A stretch of DNA of 64,000 nt, from the NCBI RefSeq assembly GCF_000571935.1, contig NZ_ATAX01000016.1, positions 209,446-273,445 of the forward strand. Direction: 5' to 3'. The notes under the pieces were generated by a model. That model saw nothing but the letters and a program-made list of their open reading frames with translations, was not told where the DNA came from and ran no database searches. Below are positions 25,308-33,936 of the stretch, piece after piece (positions within the stretch are counted from its first letter, which is position 1; every line of letters starts with the position of its first letter). This stretch comes from Ruminococcus flavefaciens 007c (GTDB lineage: Bacteria > Bacillota > Clostridia > Oscillospirales > Ruminococcaceae). A program made the translations under genes and the position numbers.

Positions 25308-27353
25308 TTACCACCTGCTTACCCTTTCCTCGGGAGCAACGTACATTCCGTCGCCCTCCTTTATATCGTATACTTCATTGAACTTCTTATTCGAGGCAAG
25401 GACAGCATTTACACGTATCTTCTCGGGACTGTGTTCATCAGTCTTGAGTCTTTCGATACCGCTGGAATCCACTGAAAGAGAACACCATGTCTTTGCATAG
25501 CTCTCAAAGAGCTTCTTCAGCTCTTCCTTATCGTCAAGTATATTTGTGACACATTCAACGCCGCTGAGATCGGCATAATTCTCTCCATTGGTAAGCTTTC
25601 CGTCAACATGGAATACCTCCATGATGGTATATTTGCTGTAATAATCGGTAAGAACGTCTGCACGCTCGTCAAGTATCTTCTTGTCTTCCTCTCCCAGCCA
25701 TGAAGGATCGTATTTTCCTTCGGGTGAGAAATTGATGCAGTTGGAGTCGAAGGCATGACCTATCTCATGTCCCATAACTGTACCAAGTCCGCCGAGATTT
25801 GCGGCATGGTCGCCCTTGGGATCAAACATGGGCGGCTGCATGATGGCTACGGTGACATTTATGGTATTGCACGGGAGATACTGTGCGTTTACATCCGTAG
25901 AAAGCATCATTGCCTTCATTCTGTCCATGGGCGATGAAAGCAGCTCCAGCTTATCGTCCATGACTTTTCTGGTCAGAGCCTTATCGCTCTCGTAAAGGCT
26001 GCTGCCCACAAGCTTTGCGTCCTTGGCATTGACCTTATGAGGCTCGGGAGCTGTTATGAGCTTGATTCCATCAAGCTTTTTCCTGAGTGCCTTTCTTGTA
26101 TCCGCAGATAACCAGTCGGCATTGGCAATGAGCTCGCGGTAGCTGCCTATTATCTCATCGAACATATCATGTATTCCCTTGTCAAGCTCGGGAGTATAAT
26201 AACGCTCGGTATATATCTCGCTTACCTGCTTTGAAAGGTAATTCAGTACCACTGAGGCTGCCTGATCATCCTCGGCTTCCTTGCTCTTCGGGAAGTAATC
26301 CGAAAGGATCTCGCTGCTGTCAGGTATAAAATAACCCATCGAAGAAATGTATGTGGAATAGATATAGGCCTTCCATTTATCAAGATTCTCGTCTGTAAAG
26401 AGCTCGTTGATCTTCTCGCACTGTCCGCGGTCTATCACATACAGACCGTCTGCCCTGCTCTTTGCGTCAGCACAGAATACATCGATAAGAGACACATCAA
26501 GATTTGAGAAGATGCTGTCGAACTCCTCAAAGCTCGTCTTTTCCAGAGCAAGAAGATGACCCATATCGTTCGCGCCTTCAAAATCAGTATTGTTTGCAAT
26601 GTCCATGCCGATGTATACCATCTGTCTGCCCTTCTCATCGGCAGTATCATAGTCGTCGCCCTGTATCCTGAACATATCCCTTGCGATATTGTTCGGAGCC
26701 TCACATTTCGATATCTCATCGTGAATGGACTCAAGACTGGTTCCGAGGAAGCTCTGCATGGGATAAAGGTACATAGCATATCTGCTGCTGTCCTTATAAT
26801 CGTGCATAACTTCAAACTGGAAAATGGACGGAGATCCGTAATTCAGTGTAAGATCGCCGTAAACAGACATGAGCTCGCTGATGTTCCCGGCATTGAGTAT
26901 CCTGTCACAGTTTGCCATGATCTCCTTTTCAGCTGTTCCGTCGTCCTTATAGCTTATAGCCTGGGCATAGATATCATGAATAAGCTGTTCGTTGGTACCC
27001 GGAGCATACTTTTTGTCTGACTTTCCGATCTCCTTTACGATCTTCTCGGATGGACTTTCATCAGATTCATCCATAAACACTGATGTGCCGTACTGACCGT
27101 AAGGTATCTCGGCATCCTTCAGAGTGGCATAATTGACATATCCGTAGAAGTCATCCTGAGGTCTTATATCCCCGTCAGTCTTTTTTTCATCTGCCTTCGC
27201 CCCGTCGGCAGAACCTTCGTTGCCCTCGTCATCTTCTGAAAGAACGCTGCTGCTTGTGCTGCTGTTCTTCTTGCCTGACAATGAACATCCTGCCGAGCTC
27301 GCAGTTACTGTCAGCGCAAGAAGAAACGAAAACAGTTTCATGTGTTTCTTCAT
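25308..27353 (-). CDS. M13 family zinc metallopeptidase, lipoprotein
   Basis: 681 residues, the normal neprilysin/PepO family size. The lipoprotein signal is FSFLLALTVTASSAGC, followed by an acidic Ser-rich linker. Substrate-binding NAQYLPCNTINVTVAIMQPP corresponds to the NAxYxP motif of M13. The zinc site is H529-E-I-G-H533, with the third ligand Glu in ENYADLSG. M13 enzymes cleave oligopeptides; here it would be tethered to the outer face of the membrane. GGAGG precedes the ATG. Being first in an operon with an FtsX-type ABC transporter suggests coupled peptide processing and transport, which is inference. Confidence 0.9.
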   Translation of the reverse strand: MKKHMKLFSFLLALTVTASSAGCSLSGKKNSSTSSSVLSEDDEGNEGSADGAKADEKKTDGDIRPQDDFYGYVNYATLKDAEIPYGQYGTSVFMDESDESPSEKIVKEIGKSDKKYAPGTNEQLIHDIYAQAISYKDDGTAEKEIMANCDRILNAGNISELMSVYGDLTLNYGSPSIFQFEVMHDYKDSSRYAMYLYPMQSFLGTSLESIHDEISKCEAPNNIARDMFRIQGDDYDTADEKGRQMVYIGMDIANNTDFEGANDMGHLLALEKTSFEEFDSIFSNLDVSLIDVFCADAKSRADGLYVIDRGQCEKINELFTDENLDKWKAYIYSTYISSMGYFIPDSSEILSDYFPKSKEAEDDQAASVVLNYLSKQVSEIYTERYYTPELDKGIHDMFDEIIGSYRELIANADWLSADTRKALRKKLDGIKLITAPEPHKVNAKDAKLVGSSLYESDKALTRKVMDDKLELLSSPMDRMKAMMLSTDVNAQYLPCNTINVTVAIMQPPMFDPKGDHAANLGGLGTVMGHEIGHAFDSNCINFSPEGKYDPSWLGEEDKKILDERADVLTDYYSKYTIMEVFHVDGKLTNGENYADLSGVECVTNILDDKEELKKLFESYAKTWCSLSVDSSGIERLKTDEHSPEKIRVNAVLASNKKFNEVYDIKEGDGMYVAPEERVSRW

Positions 27354-27543
27354 TTCAATCCTCCAATAATTATTACGTTATATAATGTGGCTAAAATATA
27401 GCGCAATATTAATTATACATCTTCGGACAGGGGTTGTCAATTATTTCACAGCTTCATCCTGCACGTGTGTATATATACATTATATACATTATTCACTTAT
27501 TTGTCAAGCCTTTATCAAAATATTTTTCCTGTTCTTAAAAAGT

Positions 27544-27566
27544 AAAAAGGAAGCCCGAAAGCTTCC
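27544..27566 (-). terminator. Rho-independent terminator of anion permease gene
   Basis: On the minus strand GGAAGC and GCTTCC pair around a short loop, followed by TTTTT. Confidence 0.8.
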
Positions 27567-27576
27567 CTGAGATGTT

Positions 27577-28782
27577 TTATATGATCGTTATGATGTACTG
27601 TACCGCAAGCAGCAGTATCAGCAATGCAAAATTTATGACAGTAAATACCGCAAAATACCTTCCTGCCTTTGCACGCTCCTCCCTGCGGTAGATCTGGAAC
27701 GAGATAAGGCTGGCAAGAGATGCTATGATAGTTCCGAAGCCTCCTATATCTACTCCAAGCAGGAGCTCAGTGCCCTTGCCGGTAAACTCGGCAAGCATCA
27801 CCGCAGCAGGTACATTGCTTATGAACTGTGAGAGCAGAGCCGATACTATCAGCTCCCGTCCGTCAAGTATACGTGAGAAAAAGCCGCTGACCGCTTCCAC
27901 GCGGGCTATATTTCCCACAAACACAAAGAAGCATATAAATGTGGCGAGCAGTGAGTAATCCACCTTTGCCAGCAGTTTTTTATCGCAGGCAAGTGCGGCT
28001 GCCAGTGCTGCTATAAGACATACCCAGTCGGGTACAAGCCTGAAGACCGCAGCTATGCAAAGCAGAAACAGTCCTGCATACACCGCTGCCTTTATCACAG
28101 GCACCTTTGCCCCGCTGTCATCGGAGGTCTCGCATTTGTCCTTTGGCAATAAAAATGTGAGCAGCATTACCGCAGCAAGTCCCACAGCTCCCACAGGCAG
28201 CATGGTCCGCAGGAACGTCATGGCTGTAAGTCCGTATTTATCGTAAAGGAACAGATTCTGCGGATTTCCTACGGGAGTCATCATGCTTCCGAGATTTGCA
28301 GCAGCCGTCTCCAGCACTATAGTCAGTATCAGGCTCTTTTCGTCCTTTATACCGCTGTATATCAGCAGTGTCAGCGGTACAAAGGTTATGAGCGCCACAT
28401 CGTTGGTGATCAGCATCGCACTGAAAAAGCATATCAGCGTAAGCACCGCGCCAAGCCTGCGAACTGTTCCCGTGCGCCTGAGAAGCTGTCCCGTAACCTT
28501 GTCGAATATCCCTATGGTGCGGAATCCCGCTACTGCCGTCATAAGCGCGAAAAGCTCTATGAGCACCGTTCTGTTGCAATAGCCCATGTACGCCTTATCG
28601 GGCGGTACCGCTATCATAGTCACCAGAGCCAGTACAAATGATATGACCAGTACGGGCTGTGCCTTGATAAAACCTGTTATACGCTTCAGATCAGCTCCCT
28701 TTTTCGTGCAGACGTTTACTGACGCCCTCTGTACTCCGCCTGTGGCGGTCAAAGGTGTGCGGAGCCTTGTTTCCTTATTCAT
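27577..28782 (-). CDS. SLC13/ArsB/NhaD-type anion permease
   Basis: 401 residues with about ten TM helices. A polar N-terminal extension (residues 1-38) precedes the membrane domain. The motif SAMLITNDVALITFVPL and NLGSMMTPVGNPQNLFLY are the paired re-entrant SNT/TN-type motifs of the ion transporter superfamily (citrate, arsenite, Na+/H+ and dicarboxylate carriers). GNPQNL is the canonical substrate/Na+ site region. The true substrate cannot be predicted from sequence. AAAGGAAG precedes the ATG, and the gene has its own promoter divergent from the MATE gene. Confidence 0.82.
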   Translation of the reverse strand: MNKETRLRTPLTATGGVQRASVNVCTKKGADLKRITGFIKAQPVLVISFVLALVTMIAVPPDKAYMGYCNRTVLIELFALMTAVAGFRTIGIFDKVTGQLLRRTGTVRRLGAVLTLICFFSAMLITNDVALITFVPLTLLIYSGIKDEKSLILTIVLETAAANLGSMMTPVGNPQNLFLYDKYGLTAMTFLRTMLPVGAVGLAAVMLLTFLLPKDKCETSDDSGAKVPVIKAAVYAGLFLLCIAAVFRLVPDWVCLIAALAAALACDKKLLAKVDYSLLATFICFFVFVGNIARVEAVSGFFSRILDGRELIVSALLSQFISNVPAAVMLAEFTGKGTELLLGVDIGGFGTIIASLASLISFQIYRREERAKAGRYFAVFTVINFALLILLLAVQYIITII

Positions 28783-28812
28783 ATTATCTTCCTTTCAGAT
28801 CAACTGAAAAAG

Positions 28813-28841
28813 ATTATACCACTTTTTAACGTCCGAGTCAA
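28813..28841 (-). promoter_or_regulatory. Sigma-A promoter for anion permease gene
   Basis: On the minus strand TTGACT and TATAAT are separated by 17 bp. Confidence 0.82.
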
Positions 28842-28875
28842 TCAGTTTTTTACACATCATTATATTTATTTTTAC

Positions 28876-28904
28876 TTGATTTTTTGCCGCAGCTGTGATA
28901 TAAT
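28876..28904 (+). promoter_or_regulatory. Sigma-A promoter for MATE gene
   Basis: TTGATT at 28876-28881, 17 bp, TATAAT at 28899-28904, just before the RBS and ATG at 28931. Confidence 0.82.
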
Positions 28905-28930
28905 GTTTCCTATTAGGCAGGAGGATATAT

Positions 28931-30328
28931 ATGTTGTCAGGATTCAGGAAAAAATTCATAGGGAACAGGGCTTTCTATAAAATGGTGCTCAGCATGACAA
29001 TTCCGATGATATTGCAGATGATGGTCACTAACCTTGTCAGCCTTATAGATAATATAATGGTGGGCAGACTCGGCACAGAACCCATGAGCGGCGTTTCCAT
29101 AATCAACCAGTTTGTTTTCGTATTCAATGTGACGGTTTTCGGCGCAGTGGCCGGTCCGAGCATTTTCGGAGCGCAGTTCTTCGGAAAGGGCGATCATACA
29201 GGTCAGAAGCATACCTTCCGCTTTCGTCTGCTGGTATGCGCTGCCATTATCATACTCGCCGCTTTTGTATGCAGAGCCTTCGGTTCTCCGCTGATCTCCC
29301 TTTTCATCAGCAAGGAAAGCAACGTTGAACAGGCTGAGCATATACTTTCAAGCGGTATGGAATACCTAAAAATAATAATCATAGGTTTTATCCCCTTCGG
29401 TATCGGTCAGGCCTATTCCAGCGTCACCCGCGAATGCGGCAACACAAAAGCTCCCATGGCAGCTGCCATGTCGGCTGTGGGACTGAATATACTGCTTGAC
29501 TGGTGCCTTATCTTCGGCAAGCTGGGCTTCCCCGCCATGGGTGTGAAAGGAGCTGCCTGGGCAACCGTCATCGCAAAGACCGCCGAGGCTCTTGTGGTAA
29601 TTGTATGGACTCATACCAATAAGGATAAAAACAAGTATATCATCGGTCTTTTCCGTGATTTCCACATACCACGAAGGCTTATTGCTGATATGACTAAAAA
29701 AGGCATTCCCATGCTTGTGAACGAATTTCTCTGGTCACTGGGAATGTCGGTAGTTATGCAGTGCTATTCCGTAAGAAGCACCGATGTTGTAGCTGCAAGA
29801 AATATCTCAAGTACAATGACAAACCTTTTTAACTCTGTATACGTTCAGATGGGAGCCTGCATAGCTATAATCGTCGGCGCAAGACTGGGCGCCAACAAGC
29901 TGAAGGAAGCACGCGATACGGATAACAAGCTGCTTTTCTTCGCAGTCGTTTCCGCTGCTGCGGTAGGTATACTGATACTCCCCCTCGCACCGCTGTTCCC
30001 GAAGCTGTACAACACCGAGCCTTCGGTGCGCTCGCTTGCTGCATACATGATAGTCATCCAGTCACTGGCCACTCCGATGTGGAGCTATACCAACGCCTGC
30101 TATTTTACTTTAAGAAGCGGCGGAAAAACAGGTATAACCTTCCTTTTCGACTTTGGCTTCACATGGCTGATAATGATACCCCTTGCAGCTGTGCTCGCCT
30201 ATTGCACCGACCTCGACATACGGATAGTATTCGCAGCAGTCACCTTCTCCGAGATCATAAAGGTGGCTATAGGCTATTTCATGGTCCGCAGCAATATCTG
30301 GATAAACAATATAGTTGACGATAAGTAA
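28931..30328 (+). CDS. MATE family efflux transporter
   Basis: 465 residues with twelve predicted TM helices in two similar halves, typical of MATE/MOP exporters. N-terminal landmarks are IPMILQMMVTNLVSLIDNIM and GTEPMSGVSIINQ, the family's drug/cation-site region. Members export cationic drugs or metabolites by Na+ or H+ antiport. GGCAGGAGG precedes the ATG. It is monocistronic, with its own promoter and strong terminator. The substrate is not predictable. Confidence 0.92.
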   Translation: MLSGFRKKFIGNRAFYKMVLSMTIPMILQMMVTNLVSLIDNIMVGRLGTEPMSGVSIINQFVFVFNVTVFGAVAGPSIFGAQFFGKGDHTGQKHTFRFRLLVCAAIIILAAFVCRAFGSPLISLFISKESNVEQAEHILSSGMEYLKIIIIGFIPFGIGQAYSSVTRECGNTKAPMAAAMSAVGLNILLDWCLIFGKLGFPAMGVKGAAWATVIAKTAEALVVIVWTHTNKDKNKYIIGLFRDFHIPRRLIADMTKKGIPMLVNEFLWSLGMSVVMQCYSVRSTDVVAARNISSTMTNLFNSVYVQMGACIAIIVGARLGANKLKEARDTDNKLLFFAVVSAAAVGILILPLAPLFPKLYNTEPSVRSLAAYMIVIQSLATPMWSYTNACYFTLRSGGKTGITFLFDFGFTWLIMIPLAAVLAYCTDLDIRIVFAAVTFSEIIKVAIGYFMVRSNIWINNIVDDK

Positions 30329-30366
30329 GAAAAGCCGCAGCTTCGTAAATGAAGCTGCGGCTTTTC
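30329..30366. terminator. Bidirectional terminator
   Basis: GAAAAGCCGCAGCTTC and GAAGCTGCGGCTTTTC are 16-bp perfect arms around GTAAAT. They separate the converging MATE and GH43-CE1 genes. Confidence 0.92.
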
Positions 30367-30389
30367 CTTTTCAGAGGAGAAATTACTCA

Positions 30390-33300
30390 TTATGCCTTGA
30401 ATAATGCACGTACAAAATTGTAGAAATGGGCGTGTATGGAATTATCACCGTGATAACCGCCCTGTACGTAGTGCCAGATATGAGGAACTCCATTCTTGGT
30501 GAAGCTGTCATTATATCCGCTGGGGATATCGTATACAGTCTGGTCATTGCTTCCTGCGGTGATGAAAAGGAGGTGAGGCTCCTCTCCGCTCTTCCAGTTG
30601 AAGCTGCCCGTAACTCCCGGGGCAGGACATATAGCTCCCACATATCCGAAGAGATCGGGACACTGCATACCTATCAGGAGAGACTCTCGTCCGCCCATGG
30701 AAAAGCCCGTTATGGCAGTATTGTCCCTGCCTTTCTTTACACTGTAGTTCTTTTCGATATAGGGCATGAGATCCTTTGTGAGGTCGTTGATGAAGTTATC
30801 GTATGCCGCATTGTTGGCATCGTCCATTCCCGAGCAACTCTCCTGTGTGGCACTTGAATAGATGTAAGGGAACACAACTATCATATCCTCTGCCTCGCCC
30901 TCTGCGATCGCGTTACCGATTATCTGGCGGGTATACATAGTACCGTTGCCCTTGATTATCATTCTGTCCTGGTTCTCCCAGTAGCCGTGCATGGCGTAGA
31001 GCACGGGATACTTTCTGTTCTCGTCATAATTGGCGGGAAGAAGTATATTATAGGGCTTGTTGCGCTTGCAGGTGGTGGAATAATATGTACCGCTCTTTAT
31101 TGTGCCGTACTTCACTCCCGACTTCTCCTGATGTGAGGAATCCGGCTCTGTATTGACGACCTTTGCCTCAACGAGCCTGGTATAGTCCGCCATGGAGTAC
31201 TGAGCAGGCTTTTCATCCTCCTTGATCTCAGCCTTCGGGAACTCGGTTATCTTGCCCAGAACATACTGCTGTATGAGCAGCAGGTCGGCTACACCGCATA
31301 CCTTGTCCCTGTTGACATCATATGCCTTTTCAGCTCTGGAATCTGCAAATTTTTCGCTGATAAGTGCCTTCCTTGCGGCTATCATATCAAAGCTGTCAAC
31401 TACCTCATCGCCGTTGACGTCGCCCGGTATCAGCTGAGCCGCCTTAGGTCCGTCTATTACTGTTCCCGCAACAGCTCCGATAGCCTCATCAATATAGAAG
31501 CCGTATTTGTCCTCGGCTGTTTCAACGTAGAACTGCATATTTGTGGCATTTTCAGGTATCCTGTAATTGGTATTGCTGAGCTGTATCCACTCGCCCTTGG
31601 GAACGTTCTCGACAATGGCTATCTTATCGTACTTTGCAGAGTCAGACCCGTCTTCATACTGAAGAGTGAGATAGAAGGTCTGCGAATCAGGTCCCTCGTC
31701 GTATTTTACCACGGTGCTGAAGCTGTACTCCTCTCCTGCCTTGAATACCTTTGCAGGAAGTGTACGTGAAGCACCGTTCCAGTTGGCTTCTCTGCCTGTG
31801 CAGGCAAGTGAAGCAGAGCCTGCATAATGCTCGTTATTATTTGTCTCAACAATTGCAGAGCCTCTTCCCAGCCATGATTCGGAGCCGTTTTCAAATGTGT
31901 TATGGAAGTAGTATCCGTTTTCGTCAGGCTCAATGACCGCAGCCTGGCCGCTGAGTACCTTGCTTCCGTCACAGCCGTTCCAGCTCTGGCGTTCATACTC
32001 GAAAAAGTCGATATCCGCATAGCCGCCTGTAGTCTTTGTAGCATAGCTGTATATGCCGCTGCGGTAGCCTGTAAAGAGCTTGAGGTCGTAGGACATGGAG
32101 AGCTCCTGTCCAAGCTTTGTCCAGCTCTGACCGTCATAAGAATAGTAGAAGTTCGCCTTGTCGATGTTATTTGAAGAGCTTCCGTCAGAGCTTACATTGG
32201 CAAATTTGAAATCTACCTTGAGATATATCTCGTCGCCGCTCATATTCTGCTCTGCAACTATCTTGTTGGAGCTGTTTCCTATATCGTCGCCGCCGTTGAC
32301 GGACATATACACCTTCCTGGTTCCGCTGTCATCCACACGGACACCGATACAGCCGTACTTCAGCTGGAATGCCGAAAGACCTGCATAGTCGCCTGGCTTC
32401 ATATTCGATGAATCAAGCTTGATGAAGCTGCTGCACGCAGGACCTTCCGTTCGCATGGTCAGAGTATTGCGGGAATCCAGAAGATGTGAGGCTGTGGACT
32501 TGTTCTTCAGACGGAGCCAGCCTTCACGCTCGGTCACCGACCATGCGCTGTTGTCCGGATTGTGGTTCCACTGCCATTCAAGTGCAAGATCGTTGGAGGA
32601 GTAGTCAAAATAGTCATCACCTGCAAGATCTGTGCCTCTGTCTTCGACGGGGAGCTCCAGCTTGACAGGAGCCTTGCCGTTAACACCCATCATAGGCCAG
32701 TTATTCTGCCATGTAACGGGAACAAGCACGGGGATACGTCCTACCGCGCCATGATCCTGGAAGAGCATAGCATACCACTTTCCGTCGGGAGTATCAACTA
32801 TACCGCCCTGGGCAACTCCGCTTCCATAGGATCCAAGCCCCGAATCAAACACGTATTTGCTCTCATAGTTACCGAGGAGCTCCCTGCTTCTGTAGCATAT
32901 CTCCACACGGCCTGTATTGCTTGGCCATGCGATGATGAATATATAGTAATAGTCGCCTATCTTCTGGATATGCGAGCCTTCACCCGCTACGTATCCCGAG
33001 ATATTGGTCTTGAAAAGAGTCTTGTCAGCGCCGCCCTGCTTGAAGCCTGTCAGATCGGAATTGAGCTCCTTGATCTTGATCTCGCCTCCGCCGTAAACAA
33101 GATAATTCCTTCCGTCGTCGTCAAAGAGCAGTGAAGCGTCATGGTACATACCGTTGAGCTCAACACGCGACCACTCGCCGTTTTCAATATCATCCGTGGA
33201 GAAGATATAGGACTTGTTTGTTCCGTAGCTTCCGAAAAATACGTAGTATTTTCCTTTCTTTTCGTTGTAGCGCAGACTTGCAGCCCACTGTCCGTGAGAG

Positions 33301-33632
33301 TAATCATGCTTGCCGTTTTTCAGGTTCTGTACGTCTCCCTCGGCCAGTCTGTCGTATACATAGCTGCATATCTCCCAGTTCACCAGATCCTTTGACTTCA
33401 TGATGGGAGCGCCCGGACTGAAAAACATGGTGGTGCTCACCATGTAATATGTATCCCCCACTCTTATTACGTCATCGTCGGGAACATCAGCCCATATTAC
33501 AGGATTTGATACGGTGGTCGTCTGTGCTGCGGCTGTACTGTCATCCCGCACTGCGGAAGATGCCGCCGGAAAAGCAACGGCTGCTGCCAGCAGCACGGAA
33601 AGTGCCGCTTTTCCTGCATGGAAATGCCTCAT
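30390..33632 (-). CDS. Secreted GH43 - CBM22-like - dockerin - CE1 esterase multimodular enzyme
   Basis: 1080 residues. Order: signal peptide (1-36), GH43 beta-propeller (about 40-330, starting NPVIWADVPDDDVIRVGDTYY), GH43 C-terminal beta-sandwich (about 338-548), a CBM4/9/22-like module (about 572-728), a type I dockerin (about 736-797, loops DVNGDEVVDSFD and DVNRDKVCGVAD), and a CE1-type esterase (about 815-1080) with nucleophile Ser978 in GFSMGG and a GGYHGD His region. GH43 removes xylose or arabinose units, and CE1 esterases cleave feruloyl or acetyl groups, so this enzyme likely debranches arabinoxylan while docked on a scaffoldin. The dockerin is internal rather than C-terminal. AAAAGGAGG precedes the ATG. 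Confidence 0.9.
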   Translation of the reverse strand: MRHFHAGKAALSVLLAAAVAFPAASSAVRDDSTAAAQTTTVSNPVIWADVPDDDVIRVGDTYYMVSTTMFFSPGAPIMKSKDLVNWEICSYVYDRLAEGDVQNLKNGKHDYSHGQWAASLRYNEKKGKYYVFFGSYGTNKSYIFSTDDIENGEWSRVELNGMYHDASLLFDDDGRNYLVYGGGEIKIKELNSDLTGFKQGGADKTLFKTNISGYVAGEGSHIQKIGDYYYIFIIAWPSNTGRVEICYRSRELLGNYESKYVFDSGLGSYGSGVAQGGIVDTPDGKWYAMLFQDHGAVGRIPVLVPVTWQNNWPMMGVNGKAPVKLELPVEDRGTDLAGDDYFDYSSNDLALEWQWNHNPDNSAWSVTEREGWLRLKNKSTASHLLDSRNTLTMRTEGPACSSFIKLDSSNMKPGDYAGLSAFQLKYGCIGVRVDDSGTRKVYMSVNGGDDIGNSSNKIVAEQNMSGDEIYLKVDFKFANVSSDGSSSNNIDKANFYYSYDGQSWTKLGQELSMSYDLKLFTGYRSGIYSYATKTTGGYADIDFFEYERQSWNGCDGSKVLSGQAAVIEPDENGYYFHNTFENGSESWLGRGSAIVETNNNEHYAGSASLACTGREANWNGASRTLPAKVFKAGEEYSFSTVVKYDEGPDSQTFYLTLQYEDGSDSAKYDKIAIVENVPKGEWIQLSNTNYRIPENATNMQFYVETAEDKYGFYIDEAIGAVAGTVIDGPKAAQLIPGDVNGDEVVDSFDMIAARKALISEKFADSRAEKAYDVNRDKVCGVADLLLIQQYVLGKITEFPKAEIKEDEKPAQYSMADYTRLVEAKVVNTEPDSSHQEKSGVKYGTIKSGTYYSTTCKRNKPYNILLPANYDENRKYPVLYAMHGYWENQDRMIIKGNGTMYTRQIIGNAIAEGEAEDMIVVFPYIYSSATQESCSGMDDANNAAYDNFINDLTKDLMPYIEKNYSVKKGRDNTAITGFSMGGRESLLIGMQCPDLFGYVGAICPAPGVTGSFNWKSGEEPHLLFITAGSNDQTVYDIPSGYNDSFTKNGVPHIWHYVQGGYHGDNSIHAHFYNFVRALFKA

Positions 33633-33936
33633 AAGTAATTCCTCCTTTTATTATTTTCCCCTGATTTTCTTTTTGTCACAACAGAAGCCGTCATCCGTGA
33701 TCAATTATGCACGATATGTAAGATTTGAACGAATTCAGCTTCCTTATCAACTTATATTTTACTACTTTAACCAAAGTCCTTCAACCGACATAATGCAGAT
33801 TTGGTGGATAAAACGTATAACAAGCCGTCCATTTTCACAAAATACTGCAAAATATTTCTATAATATCGCTTATATTGACATTCCCATATAAATATGCTAT
33901 AATAAATTATGAACAATTTGTGAAAGGAGCTTTTTT
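33633..33936. other. Intergenic region between divergent secreted-enzyme genes
   Basis: This 304-bp AT-rich spacer contains the plus-strand promoter at 33875-33903. I saw no confident minus-strand -10/-35 pair for the GH43-CE1 gene, and no additional gene. Confidence 0.5.
33875..33903 (+). promoter_or_regulatory. Sigma-A promoter for NlpC/P60-like gene
   Basis: TTGACA at 33875-33880, 17-bp spacer, TATAAT at 33898-33903, with GAAAGGAG before the ATG at 33937. Confidence 0.88.
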
